Of a DNA stretch of 34,347 nt, positions 17,022-25,039 are shown piece after piece (positions within the stretch are counted from its first letter, which is position 1; each line of letters opens with the position of its first letter). Both the position numbers and the translations under genes were made by a program. Origin of the DNA: Salinisphaera sp. G21_0 (GTDB lineage Bacteria > Pseudomonadota > Gammaproteobacteria > Pseudomonadales > Endozoicomonadaceae); the NCBI RefSeq assembly GCF_017744115.1, contig NZ_JAGHQW010000057.1, forward strand, positions 1 to 34,347, read 5' to 3'. Under the pieces are notes generated by a model, which was not told the origin of the DNA, did no database searches, and saw nothing but the letters and a program-made list of their open reading frames with translations.

Positions 17022-17868
17022 ACCATGAGGAACGCTTTTGCGTTCCTCCTTTCATGGTCTTCAGCCATTGGGCACCTTCGCTCTCGAAGTATTTTCTGCT
17101 GGAATGGTAGCCCATGTCATAGATAGACCGTAGCTGATCCGGCTTCACCATAAAAGCGCTGCAGTCCTCGATACCTTCCGGTGCCAATGACACCTCCGGC
17201 AAGTTGATATTGGACAACTGCCGGGCAGAACTGTAAATCTGAAATACCCTGTCCAGCACATCAAAGGTGTTGGCGAAATGCTCACAGGGCCTGGACATCA
17301 TTGGGGCAAGGTACATCCCGATATGATGGCGACACTGGTCGTGAATCAGGTCTGAAGGATAATTATTGATAATCCCGCCATCCGCATAAACGGTCCCCTG
17401 CCATTTAACCGGGGTGAACATGCCAGGATAAGCGGACGATGCCGTTAAAGCATTAATCAGTGGACCACTGTTAAATACCGTCTGCTGCGCTCTGTTCAAA
17501 TCAGTAGCAACCACATACAGAGGTTTTTTCAATGATTCAAAACTATCTTCCGGGAAATAAGCCTGAAAATTTTTCGCGATCTTCTCTGAGTCAATCAATC
17601 CGAGCGCATTAAACGACAGGTTTCGAAAGCTGAACATTCGGGTCGAGACAAAGAAGTCCAGAATCTCTGCCGGTGCATATCCGGCACTGTGCAGAGCACC
17701 GACCATCGCACCACCGCTGGCACCGGAAATAATATCCGGCTCGATTCCATGCTCGTTCAGGTACTGCAGCAACCCAATCTGAGCCATGCATTTTGCCCCG
17801 CCACCGGACAGGGTGAGGCCTAACCGATAGGGTTTGCTTTTAAAAAGCTCTGTCGTAAACATGCTCAT
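16990..17868 (-). CDS. Patatin-like phospholipase
   Basis: The product is a 292-residue serine lipid acyl hydrolase of the RssA/YchK type. The oxyanion loop is SGGGAKC (21-27), with Cys in place of the usual Gly. The nucleophile is S51 in GASGG. The catalytic partner is D163 in YADGGIINNYP. No signal peptide or membrane helix is present, so the enzyme is probably cytoplasmic or injected; patatins are also common type III/IV effectors (inference only). The C-terminal ten residues are encoded on the strand opposite the last 32 bases of dgt. An ATG two codons downstream (17862) is an alternative start. Confidence 0.9.
   Translation of the reverse strand: MSMFTTELFKSKPYRLGLTLSGGGAKCMAQIGLLQYLNEHGIEPDIISGASGGAMVGALHSAGYAPAEILDFFVSTRMFSFRNLSFNALGLIDSEKIAKNFQAYFPEDSFESLKKPLYVVATDLNRAQQTVFNSGPLINALTASSAYPGMFTPVKWQGTVYADGGIINNYPSDLIHDQCRHHIGMYLAPMMSRPCEHFANTFDVLDRVFQIYSSARQLSNINLPEVSLAPEGIEDCSAFMVKPDQLRSIYDMGYHSSRKYFESEGAQWLKTMKGGTQKRSSWFKLPIGSDTP
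17022..17058 (+). terminator. Hairpin after dgt
   Basis: The inverted repeat ACCATGA-GGAACGC-TTTT-GCGTTCC-TCCTT-TCATGGT begins directly after the dgt stop. It lacks a following T-run, so it is a weak intrinsic terminator at best. It also codes for the last part of the convergent patatin gene. Confidence 0.4.
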
Positions 17869-18057
17869 TGATTGAAAGCACCACCTCTGAAAAGCAACAT
17901 TGCCTGCAAAAAACCTGAAGCAGCCTCCTGGAATACCCTCGGAAAGTTTCTGCCCAAGCCGACATTATGTCATGAGCCCCGCTCTGGGCTAAAGTAAATC
18001 TCAACCGAATCCAGACAAGTCATAATATCGTCAATAATTTCCAGGGGAGACAAGGAG

Positions 18058-18918
18058 ATGACCGAACAACCGGAAACCAATCCATTTACGCTGCACGATA
18101 CCCGTGTTCCCCGTTTTATCTACGGCACGGCCTGGAAAGAACAGGCCACCTCCGGGCTGACACTGAAAGCCCTGAATAACGGTTTCACAGCCATAGACAC
18201 TGCCAACCAGCGCAAACATTATTTTGAACACGGGGTTGGTGAAGCACTGCAAAACTTCTACCAAACCAGTGGCAAGTGCCGTGAAGACCTCTTCCTGCAA
18301 ACAAAATTCACCTACGCTGAAGGGCAAGACAACCGTCTGCCCTACCATCCTGAAGCCGATACCAAAACTCAGGTTGAGCAGTCCCTCCTCTCATCATTGG
18401 AGCACTTGAACACGGATTACCTTGATGCTTATCTGCTGCATGGTCCATCCCGGTCGCATGGACTCAGTGACCGGGACTTTGCTGTCTGGGAAGCAATGGA
18501 AGGCTTCCACCGGTCCGGCCAAATCAAACTTCTGGGGGTCAGCAATGTAAATCACCAACAGCTGGAGCTCCTGAGCCACCATGCAGCGATCAAGCCCATG
18601 CTGGTGCAGAACCGCTGCTTTGCCAGAACCGGATGGGACGCCAATATACGTGCGCTATGCCATCGACATAATATTCTTTACCAGGGGTTTTCGTTACTGA
18701 CGGCCAACACCCAACTGTTGGAAATGCCTGAATTTCAGACCATTATGAAGAGGACAGGATTAACCGGACCACAGGTCATTTTTCAGGCTGCATTAAAAAT
18801 GGGAATGATTGTCTTAACAGGCACCAGTGATGCAAAACACATGCAACAGGATCTGAATTGTCTGCAGACGCCACTGACGGATGATGAAGTGAATGTGATA
18901 GAGCAACTGATGACTTAA
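18058..18918 (+). CDS. Aldo/keto reductase
   Basis: The product is an NADPH-dependent oxidoreductase with a TIM barrel, 286 residues. The catalytic tetrad can be read: D47 in AIDTAN, Y55 in KHYFEHGVGEAL, K83 in LQTKF and H128 in YLLHGP. LGVSNVNHQQLELL is the usual strand 6 block. The segment between D47 and Y55 is one residue different in spacing from the common DTAxxY form. The C-terminal cofactor segment is GTSDAKHMQQDL. The start follows AGGAG at six bases. It stands alone between the patatin gene and the tRNA cluster, facing a terminator at 18943. The substrate is unknown. Confidence 0.9.
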   Translation: MTEQPETNPFTLHDTRVPRFIYGTAWKEQATSGLTLKALNNGFTAIDTANQRKHYFEHGVGEALQNFYQTSGKCREDLFLQTKFTYAEGQDNRLPYHPEADTKTQVEQSLLSSLEHLNTDYLDAYLLHGPSRSHGLSDRDFAVWEAMEGFHRSGQIKLLGVSNVNHQQLELLSHHAAIKPMLVQNRCFARTGWDANIRALCHRHNILYQGFSLLTANTQLLEMPEFQTIMKRTGLTGPQVIFQAALKMGMIVLTGTSDAKHMQQDLNCLQTPLTDDEVNVIEQLMT

Positions 18919-18942
18919 AACTCAGGCGACATCTCTGAAAAT

Positions 18943-18970
18943 AAAAAAAAGCCAGCATGATGCTGGCCAA
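18943..18970 (-). terminator. Intrinsic terminator downstream of tRNA-Pro
   Basis: Read on the minus strand, a stem TTGGCCAGCAT-CATGCTGGC is followed by eight T residues. It ends transcription of the tRNA-Pro gene at 18984. The A-run on the plus side could help terminate the aldo/keto reductase gene too. Confidence 0.85.
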
Positions 18971-18983
18971 TAAAAAACAAATC

Positions 18984-19060
18984 TGGTCGGGGTAGAGAGA
19001 TTCGAACTCCCGACATCCTGCTCCCAAAGCAGGCGCGCTACCAGACTGCGCTATACCCCG
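18984..19060 (-). tRNA. tRNA-Pro (TGG), copy 1
   Basis: The 77-nt gene has an encoded CCA. The acceptor CGGGGTA pairs with TACCCCG, the anticodon loop TTTGGGA gives anticodon TGG, and the T loop is GTTCGAATC. It is identical in sequence to the copy at 19263. Confidence 0.97.
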
Positions 19061-19062
19061 AA

Positions 19063-19083
19063 ATTCATAACCAGGTTATGAAT
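19063..19083. repeat. Perfect 21-base palindrome between the tRNA genes
   Basis: ATTCATAACC and GGTTATGAAT flank a single A directly upstream of tRNA-Pro copy 1. It could be an RNA processing or termination structure, or a protein-binding site; nothing decides. Confidence 0.45.
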
Positions 19084-19221
19084 AAAAACAGTGTTCCGGA
19101 CATCATGAACAGTGATACTTCTTGAAACACCGCCATACCGGAACGGTTGATACTTTAGCAAACCACCAATCTTTTTACAGTGGTGATTTCCGCAAATTGG
19201 TTGCGGAATATACTTCAGGCA

Positions 19222-19254
19222 ACAAAAAAGCCCATACTCAAGAGCATGGGCTTT
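19222..19254 (-). terminator. Intrinsic terminator downstream of second tRNA-Pro
   Basis: On the minus strand AAAGCCCATGCTC and GAGTATGGGCTTT form a stem followed by a T-run. It separates the two tRNA genes, suggesting that each is its own transcription unit. Confidence 0.85.
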
Positions 19255-19262
19255 ACCTGATA

Positions 19263-19339
19263 TGGTCGGGGTAGAGAGATTCGAACTCCCGACATCCTGC
19301 TCCCAAAGCAGGCGCGCTACCAGACTGCGCTATACCCCG
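19263..19339 (-). tRNA. tRNA-Pro (TGG), copy 2
   Basis: The 77-nt gene is identical to the copy at 18984, with an encoded CCA and anticodon TGG. A promoter lies just upstream at 19387-19416. Tandem identical tRNA genes indicate recent duplication or gene conversion. Confidence 0.97.
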
Positions 19340-19386
19340 TTAACTCACCGCTACTGCAACCGGTGTTGCGCTGAGCCAGTGGAGGC

Positions 19387-19416
19387 GTATTATCCCTATT
19401 TTCCGAACGCCGTCAA
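19387..19416 (-). promoter_or_regulatory. Sigma-70-type promoter of tRNA-Pro copy 2
   Basis: TTGACG (19411-19416) and TAATAC (19387-19392) are separated by 18 bases, about 48 bases ahead of the mature tRNA 5' end. Confidence 0.7.
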
Positions 19417-19449
19417 CTGCCATTGAGGATTTTATGGTCAATTTAATAA

Positions 19450-19890
19450 CTATGGCTCCCAGTCATATTTATCAATGCTATTGATTGTCAGGCCAGCATC
19501 AATATCACCATTCAGAGAGACATCCATGGAATAATTAACCAGACGACCCTGCACACCACCGATAACCAGCAGAGACTGCCCCTGAAAATCATAGCCAGCG
19601 CCTAACTCCGCCTGCCAGTCAATCTCACCCCGAAAACCTTTCAGCAGGAACGTATCAAAGCCATCGGTGAAGTGATAAGAGAGGGAAAGATCAACACCGG
19701 TTACATCCTTAATACCATCTACATCAACGCTGCGAACTCCGACAATGGCTGAGGGTATCCAGCCATGCTTTACCGTCCAGCCCAACCCGGCGTAGACATG
19801 GTTATCATTCTGGGCTGCTGCCGCAGTATTGGTCAGCAACGATGCTGTTGCCATAATAGCCGTTATCAAGCCTTTTATTGTCCGGGACAT
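19450..19890 (-). CDS. Small exported protein, possibly a beta-barrel
   Basis: The 146-residue product has a clear signal peptide (residues 1-26, ending TNTAAAAQ). The mature part alternates polar and hydrophobic residues in strand-like runs (HVYAGLGWTV, AIVGVRSVDV, DLSLSYHF, SLLVIGGVQGRLVNYSMDV). It could be a small outer-membrane barrel or a periplasmic beta protein. It ends in YDWEP rather than the aromatic end typical of BAM substrates, which weakens the barrel idea. I do not recognise the family. The ATG follows GGGGG at nine bases. It is preceded by about 180 bases without a gene. Confidence 0.75.
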   Translation of the reverse strand: MSRTIKGLITAIMATASLLTNTAAAAQNDNHVYAGLGWTVKHGWIPSAIVGVRSVDVDGIKDVTGVDLSLSYHFTDGFDTFLLKGFRGEIDWQAELGAGYDFQGQSLLVIGGVQGRLVNYSMDVSLNGDIDAGLTINSIDKYDWEP

Positions 19891-20069
19891 GTGCTACCCC
19901 CTTTTTTTCAGGCAATGTATATTTGCTTATACGCGCTTCTAACTCTACCTAACTGGGAAAAATAAGCAATGCAACGCAAGAGATGAAGATTTGTGGCGAA
20001 ATGGTTTTTCTTTCTCTCGGGAAAAGTTGCCATCCATAGCAAACACTTCATTCCCTGAAGAGAAAAAAC

Positions 20070-20300
20070 TCAGTGTGATTCGCTTATAGCCAGCACCGGG
20101 CATTGATCACCGGCATCATTGCCAGCGGGCTGATAGTACTGACGCTCAAGCCAGTCTAATGCTTCCTGAAACGCAAGGTCGCCATAGTCTGAATAGCTAA
20201 AACGACGAGTTTCGTGTATTTTGGAACAATCAGGTTTTACCAGATGCGCCTGCCAACCTGCCTGCCCATCTCTGAGCGTATATTTCTCAATTCTCAACAT
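20070..20300 (-). CDS. Small hypothetical protein
   Basis: The product is 76 residues from the ATG at 20300; the frame continues upstream only to a TTG at 20375. The sequence (RIEKYTLRDGQAGWQAHLV, then RRFSYSDYGDLAFQEALDWL) shows a three-strand-plus-helix pattern that loosely recalls AP2-type DNA-binding domains. That is a guess from pattern alone. It has no signal peptide. The operator-like inverted heptamers at 20451-20479 lie about 150 bases upstream and may control it. Confidence 0.5.
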   Translation of the reverse strand: MLRIEKYTLRDGQAGWQAHLVKPDCSKIHETRRFSYSDYGDLAFQEALDWLERQYYQPAGNDAGDQCPVLAISESH

Positions 20301-20450
20301 TGCGGATGATAGTTTCCGTTCTTTATTCTGACTGTGCACGATCACTTTTATTGGTGTTGTTAATGCTATCAACAAGGGCAGATTAACACTGAAAAGATGA
20401 CAGAATCGTGACGGTCAATGACCAATCAACAGGCTGATTATTAAAAAAAT

Positions 20451-20479
20451 TATCAATACGCATATTGATACGTATCAAT
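20451..20479. promoter_or_regulatory. Operator-like cluster of inverted heptamers
   Basis: Three sites, TATCAAT (20451), ATTGATA (20464) and TATCAAT (20473), alternate in orientation. The last two form the perfect 16-base palindrome ATTGATACGTATCAAT. This looks like a binding site for a dimeric repressor. It lies between the small gene at 20070 and the palindromic element at 20524. Confidence 0.5.
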
Positions 20480-20523
20480 ACTTAGTGATTAATTGATCGT
20501 TAAACCCTGTGGTTCCGGGTATC

Positions 20524-20688
20524 TAAGTAGCTGGCCTTATGGAATCGTATATTTCTGGCTACTTGGGCTGGTGCTATGCGAGGCACAACGGAGGGAGCAT
20601 AGCCGTAGCTATGTGACCGGAGTTGTAACGAAGCCTAGTGCCGGCACAAGGAGTCAGAAATATATGATTTCATATGGTTAGCTACTTA
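20524..20688 (+). mobile_element. 165-bp palindromic element, family 2, copy 1
   Basis: The ends TAAGTAGCTGGCC and GGTTAGCTACTTA are inverted repeats. Inner arms pair GGAATCGTATATTTCTGGCT with the ATATGATTTC region, and AGCATAGC is also palindromic. It is nearly identical and equal in length to the copy at 23069, in the same orientation. It encodes no protein. Its right end runs into the 3' end of the SGNH hydrolase gene and supplies that gene's last two codons and stop. Confidence 0.85.
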
Positions 20689-21385
20689 TTATCTTGTCCG
20701 CAATGATCCCCGCCCAGACCTGACACCCCGACTCATTAGGGTGATAACCATCTTCCGCCATCAACGAAGCGTCGGGAGTCGTATCACTGTGGATATACGT
20801 CCACCCCTCCTGCTGGCAGAGCTTCTGCAACTGCCTGTCCAGCAAGTATGCCTTTGCTCCCAACAACCAGCTTAACGGGGCTGGAATCAGGGGAAACCGG
20901 TTGATCTTTGGAATTGAGGTGATAAATACCCGGGTATTGTCAGAAGCAAAGCGATGGGCACACGCCTGCATATTTTTATTGAATTCCGAACCTGAGGTAA
21001 ATCTGGTGGTATCATTGACGCCAAAGCTGATGATCAAGAGATCGGGTTCTTTAATGGTCGCCTCAAAGGTTAATGAGTCGAACACTCTGGCACCATTTTT
21101 TGCCAGTATTTCCCAATCAAACTCAACGCCCCGATCCTGAGTCAGGTTCCTGATAACCTGGTGGGTCAGCCCCTGTCTTATCTCTGCCACCCCCACCCCG
21201 GCGACAGGGCTTTCACCCACATGAACAATTGAACAATCCGAGCCTCTGGCCTGCAGCCGTTTACCACTGGCCTCGGGCAACCGAAGTGCACTTCTTTTTA
21301 AGTGAACGCCCTGGCAGATTGCGATAGAAAGAAGCAACAGACAACATAAAACAGTGCTTACTAATCCTATAAGTTCAAACATCAA
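20678..21385 (-). CDS. SGNH/GDSL-family hydrolase with N-terminal membrane anchor
   Basis: The product is a 235-residue esterase-type hydrolase. A hydrophobic helix at 5-28 (LIGLVSTVLCCLLLLSIAI) anchors or exports it. Block I is HVGESPVAG (GES rather than GDS) with the nucleophilic serine. Block III is SFGVNDTTRF. Block V is DGYHPNESG with the Asp/His pair. This set fits periplasmic or membrane-tethered lysophospholipase or carbohydrate esterases; the substrate is unknown. The final Ser-Ser and TAA stop come from the inserted palindromic element, so the native C-terminus may have been slightly different. It follows the symporter gene by 61 bases on the same strand. Confidence 0.85.
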   Translation of the reverse strand: MMFELIGLVSTVLCCLLLLSIAICQGVHLKRSALRLPEASGKRLQARGSDCSIVHVGESPVAGVGVAEIRQGLTHQVIRNLTQDRGVEFDWEILAKNGARVFDSLTFEATIKEPDLLIISFGVNDTTRFTSGSEFNKNMQACAHRFASDNTRVFITSIPKINRFPLIPAPLSWLLGAKAYLLDRQLQKLCQQEGWTYIHSDTTPDASLMAEDGYHPNESGCQVWAGIIADKIISS

Positions 21386-21446
21386 AATAGCCGTTGTGCA
21401 TTTTTATTGTTGATTCATTTAAACAGATGCCCGGAAAGTCACTCCC

Positions 21447-22331
21447 TCAGGAAGTAACCGCCTTTCCCTGAACGGTTTTATCCTTTCTCAATACCGCCAT
21501 AGTGAACAGCGATGCGGTAACAAGCATCAGGAGGCTATAAACACTGGGGCCAATAGACATGGCGGCACTGTCCAGAATGGTAACGGTGACCAGCAAAGCC
21601 AATGTTCCGTTTTGCAGACCCACTTCCAGACTGATGGTTCTGGCCTGTCGTTCATTATCCACCAGCCATTTCCCCACCAGATAGCCCAGCGCCATGGTCA
21701 GCACATTCAGGGCCAGGGCGGCAAAGCCTGCCTGCAGCAGATAAGACATGACTTTCTCACCCAGTTCCCAGGCAATACTGATAATCATCAGTATCAGTAT
21801 GACGGCAGACAGCCTACCGACGTAGGGTTCTGCTTTCTCGGCAAAGCCCTGCCACTGAAGACGGATCCCTATACCGATCAACGTCGGAATAATGGTAATG
21901 GCCATCAACTTGACCCAGGTAATCAACACCGGCAATTCAAATTGAGAGTTTGCACCGGCATAGTGGTAAATCGCCCAGTTTCCCAGCAGCGGTACGGTAA
22001 AGGTGGTGATAAACCCGGCAACGGTCGTTAATGAAATGGACAGACCGACATCGGCCTTCGCCAAAAAACTGTAGAGGTTGGATGTGGTTCCCCCGGGGCA
22101 GAGTGCCAGGATAAAAAGGCCAATGGCCAGCTCACCACTCAGTCCGGCCAGGTCAATAATCAGTACTGCGATAACAGGTAACAACAGCATCTGACAGGTT
22201 ATCCCTACCAGGAAGGCACGGGGCTGGGCAAAAACCCGGGTAAAATCGTTAAAAGTAAGACTTAAACCAACACCGATCATGATAAGGATAAGGGCGGCAG
22301 GAAGACCTATCCCGACAAGGGCCTGATACAT
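21447..22331 (-). CDS. Bile acid:sodium symporter (BASS/SBF) family transporter
   Basis: The 294-residue inner-membrane protein has nine to ten hydrophobic helices spread through its length. ALCPGGTTSNLYSFLAKADVGLSISLT and LEVGLQNGTLALLV are the two crossover-type blocks of the SBF family that build the Na+ sites. The substrate cannot be told; bacterial members carry organic acids as well as steroids. The ATG follows AAGGAT. It lies between the VanZ-like and SGNH genes on the same strand, and all three are bracketed by 165-bp palindromic elements. Confidence 0.9.
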   Translation of the reverse strand: MYQALVGIGLPAALILIMIGVGLSLTFNDFTRVFAQPRAFLVGITCQMLLLPVIAVLIIDLAGLSGELAIGLFILALCPGGTTSNLYSFLAKADVGLSISLTTVAGFITTFTVPLLGNWAIYHYAGANSQFELPVLITWVKLMAITIIPTLIGIGIRLQWQGFAEKAEPYVGRLSAVILILMIISIAWELGEKVMSYLLQAGFAALALNVLTMALGYLVGKWLVDNERQARTISLEVGLQNGTLALLVTVTILDSAAMSIGPSVYSLLMLVTASLFTMAVLRKDKTVQGKAVTS

Positions 22332-22494
22332 GGATGAAATCCTTGTTCTTGTTTATTGTTATTGATGTCCGGTGATTTTGCAGACTTTACACCAGGAAAA
22401 CAATGGCAAATCCATGCTGACCAGAGCCTTGTCAGCTTATGGTCACAGAAACAGGTGACTGGCCCTGCCAGGACCAGGTTCACTTTTTCGATGG

Positions 22495-22920
22495 CTAAAG
22501 GTTAAACAACACACTCATACATTCAGGCCAGGGTTGGCAACTACCTTCAGAGGCGACCAATGTACCAATACCGAGACTGATCCCCATATAAATCCCGATA
22601 CCCACCCCATTGGCAATAATATCGCCAAAACTGAAACGGCGATAACGGGTCATGTGCTGACAGACCTCGATAAACACGCCAAACGCCATCAGCCCTGCCG
22701 GTTTCCACCAGCAGACGCTGGCCGCTGGAAATGCCAGATCGATCAGCAGAGACAGCACCATAAAGGTGAGTACATGTTTCACCTTATCATTGATAAAACG
22801 GGTGGGATCCCATTTGCCGGGTATCAATGACATAAACAGGGCAAAAGCCAGGGCACAGAAAGAGAGGATTTGCCAGGTTGAAGGGGGAGTTGCCTGAAGT
22901 GTGGTAATCAGTTCATTCAT
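22495..22920 (-). CDS. VanZ-like membrane protein
   Basis: The product has 141 residues from the ATG at 22920; a TTG at 22962 would add 14. Four hydrophobic segments carry the VanZ-type pattern: a D-K-x-x-H motif (NDKVKHVLTFMVLSLL), then GVFIEVCQHMTRYRRFSFGDIIANGVGIGIG-like helix with E, Q and D in conserved places. Family members sit in the inner membrane and their activity is poorly defined. It precedes the symporter gene by 164 bases. Confidence 0.8.
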   Translation of the reverse strand: MNELITTLQATPPSTWQILSFCALAFALFMSLIPGKWDPTRFINDKVKHVLTFMVLSLLIDLAFPAASVCWWKPAGLMAFGVFIEVCQHMTRYRRFSFGDIIANGVGIGIYMGISLGIGTLVASEGSCQPWPECMSVLFNL

Positions 22921-23068
22921 TGGATGGCCCTGAGTTATAGGTTGTAACAGGCCATCGGCCAATGGGCGTTGGGGTTGATGGCGCTTAACATTCCTGTTTA
23001 AGACCAGGCATTAAGCTTACCACTCCACTCAATCATAAACATTGGAGTCTTTGCCATTAACGATATTG

Positions 23069-23233
23069 TAAGTAGCTGGCCATATGGAATCGAATATTTC
23101 TGGCTACTTGGGCTGGTACTATGCGAGGCACAACGGAGGGAGCATAGCCGTAGCTATGTGACCGGAGTTGTAACGAAGCAGAGTGCCAGCACAAGGAGTC
23201 AGAAATATACGATTTCATATGGTTAGCTACTTA
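23069..23233 (+). mobile_element. 165-bp palindromic element, family 2, copy 2
   Basis: Same length, orientation and sequence as the copy at 20524 apart from scattered substitutions, with ends TAAGTAGCTGGCC and GGTTAGCTACTTA. Here the inner arm CATATGGAATCG pairs better with CGATTTCATATG than in copy 1. It occupies the gap between the VanZ-like gene and the flavoprotein operon. The remainder of 22963-23395 holds the operon's promoter region, without a clear -35/-10. Confidence 0.85.
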
Positions 23234-23395
23234 TGGTTTGCTCCCTCCTTGCTGATTGTTGAAATATCACACTCCAACTTGCTACATTAGCGACTCTAAA
23301 AACAGACACCGTTGTCAGTTTAAAAGCGTTAGCTGCTTCCTGGCTCTACATGGCAGTTATTAGCATTAGCAGAATAAAAAGAACAGAGGTAGACC

Positions 23396-25003
23396 ATGCG
23401 CCGTTGGAATGGCTGGGGTGATGAGAGTTACATTAAAGAAGTCTCCGACCACGGGGATGCATTGATTCGCCGTATTATCGGCGAACCGACCCCCTTGAAA
23501 GATGCCACCCTGAAGAGCGTGATAGCCAAGGTACCGCCAACCCGCCTGCCTGAACATCCACTGATTATCACTGCTGCAGAAGATCGGGTTCGCCATGCCC
23601 GTGGCCAGAGCTTTCCGGACTGGCTGGCCATGCGCAGTGGTGATTTTGGGGTTTTTCCGGACGGTGTCGCCTATCCGGAAACCAGTGCACAGGTTCGCGA
23701 ACTTCTTGCCCTTGCGGTCCGGCACGATTTTATTGTGATTCCCTATGGCGGTGGAACATCCGTTGCCGGTCACATCACGCCGCAGGAAAATACCAGGGCC
23801 ATTTTGACCATTGATATGGGCCATATGAACCAGTTAATGGATCTGAATGAAGAGAGCCAGATTGCCACCTTTGGTGCAGGGACTCCCGGACCACAGATTG
23901 AAGCACAACTGCAGGCACGGGGTTATACCCTTGGGCACTACCCCCAATCCTGGGAATTGTCCACCATTGGTGGCTGGATCGCCTCCCGCTCTTCAGGCCA
24001 ACAGTCACTCCGTTACGGTCGAATTGAACAGATGTTTGCCGGTGGCCGTATGGAAACCCTGCAGGGCACACTGGACATTCCTTCGATTCCCGCCTCTTCC
24101 GCAGGGCCGGACATTCGGGAGCTCACCATGGGCACCGAAGGCCGCCTGGGTATCTTTACCGAAGTGAAAGTACGCGTACAACGTGCAGCAGAAGAAGAAA
24201 AGTTTATGGTCTGCTTTATGCCGAACTGGCAGGCAGGTAAAGCCGTCGCCCGGGAAGTTGCACAGCAGAAGATCCCGCTCTCCATGATGCGGGTCAGCAA
24301 CGCTAAAGAGGCCCGTGCCCACGCTCATCTTGGTACCTCACTGACCCAGTTCAAACTGCTAAATGGCTATCTGCGTTTTCGCGGGCTGGACGACAATCGA
24401 TGCATGCTGACCTTTGGCGTGACCGGCTCTGAATACCAAAATAAAGTAGCCCTGAAACAGCTGAGCAAGATTCTGAAAAAACATGGCGGCGTTGGTGGTG
24501 CACTGGCCAATATCATGGGCACCATCTGGGCCCATGGCCGTTTCAAGTTCCCCTATCTGCGGGAAACCACCTGGGCCAGGGGCATCGCAGTCGATACACT
24601 GGAAACCGCCACCGATTGGGAAAATGTGGATGGCCTGATGCATCAGATGGAAGCAAGCCTGGAAAACGCCTTAAAGGACGAAGGGGAAAATGTCATGGCA
24701 TTCTCTCACCTCTCCCATATCTACGGTCAGGGGTCGAGTATCTATACCACCTATTTCTTCCGCTGCGCTGACAGCTACGAAGCCACTCTGGCACGCTGGA
24801 AAAAGCTGAAGGCCAAAACCTCCGAAGTGATTGCCCGGGGCTATGCCACCATTTCCCACCAGCATGGCACTGGCCGTGACCACGCGCCTTATATGCCGGC
24901 AGAAAAAGGTGAGCTGGGGATGCGGATGATTGCCACCCTGGTGCATGACTTTGACCCGGATAAACGACTGAACCCCGGCGTGTTACTCCAGGACAGCGAA
25001 TAA
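23396..25003 (+). CDS. FAD-binding oxidase, alkyl-DHAP-synthase-like
   Basis: The product is a 535-residue VAO/PCMH-fold flavoprotein. The FAD pyrophosphate loop is GGGTSVAGH (118-126). HYPQSWELSTIGGWIASRSS at about 182-201 matches the AGPS block containing STxGGW. SHQHGTGRDH (487-496) matches the His-rich active-site loop of AGPS, and IYTTYFF contains the region of its catalytic tyrosine. Eukaryotic AGPS exchanges the acyl chain of acyl-DHAP for a fatty alcohol in ether-lipid synthesis; bacterial relatives are less well characterised. It is the first gene of an operon with a glycerol-3-phosphate dehydrogenase (36 bases on) and a kinase. The ATG follows AGAGGT. Confidence 0.88.
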   Translation: MRRWNGWGDESYIKEVSDHGDALIRRIIGEPTPLKDATLKSVIAKVPPTRLPEHPLIITAAEDRVRHARGQSFPDWLAMRSGDFGVFPDGVAYPETSAQVRELLALAVRHDFIVIPYGGGTSVAGHITPQENTRAILTIDMGHMNQLMDLNEESQIATFGAGTPGPQIEAQLQARGYTLGHYPQSWELSTIGGWIASRSSGQQSLRYGRIEQMFAGGRMETLQGTLDIPSIPASSAGPDIRELTMGTEGRLGIFTEVKVRVQRAAEEEKFMVCFMPNWQAGKAVAREVAQQKIPLSMMRVSNAKEARAHAHLGTSLTQFKLLNGYLRFRGLDDNRCMLTFGVTGSEYQNKVALKQLSKILKKHGGVGGALANIMGTIWAHGRFKFPYLRETTWARGIAVDTLETATDWENVDGLMHQMEASLENALKDEGENVMAFSHLSHIYGQGSSIYTTYFFRCADSYEATLARWKKLKAKTSEVIARGYATISHQHGTGRDHAPYMPAEKGELGMRMIATLVHDFDPDKRLNPGVLLQDSE

Positions 25004-25039
25004 CTGCTCACTTCATTGAATTTATCAGGTACCCAACCC

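Noticed and set aside
17919-17930. CAGCCTCCTGG, matching the last bases of the family-1 element
   Set aside because: Only eleven bases match and the adjoining GTCAG/GACAG...ATAG part is missing, so chance is sufficient.
24005-24946. Minus-strand frames within the AGPS-like flavoprotein gene
   Set aside because: They are antisense images of a well-supported gene with clear domain motifs.
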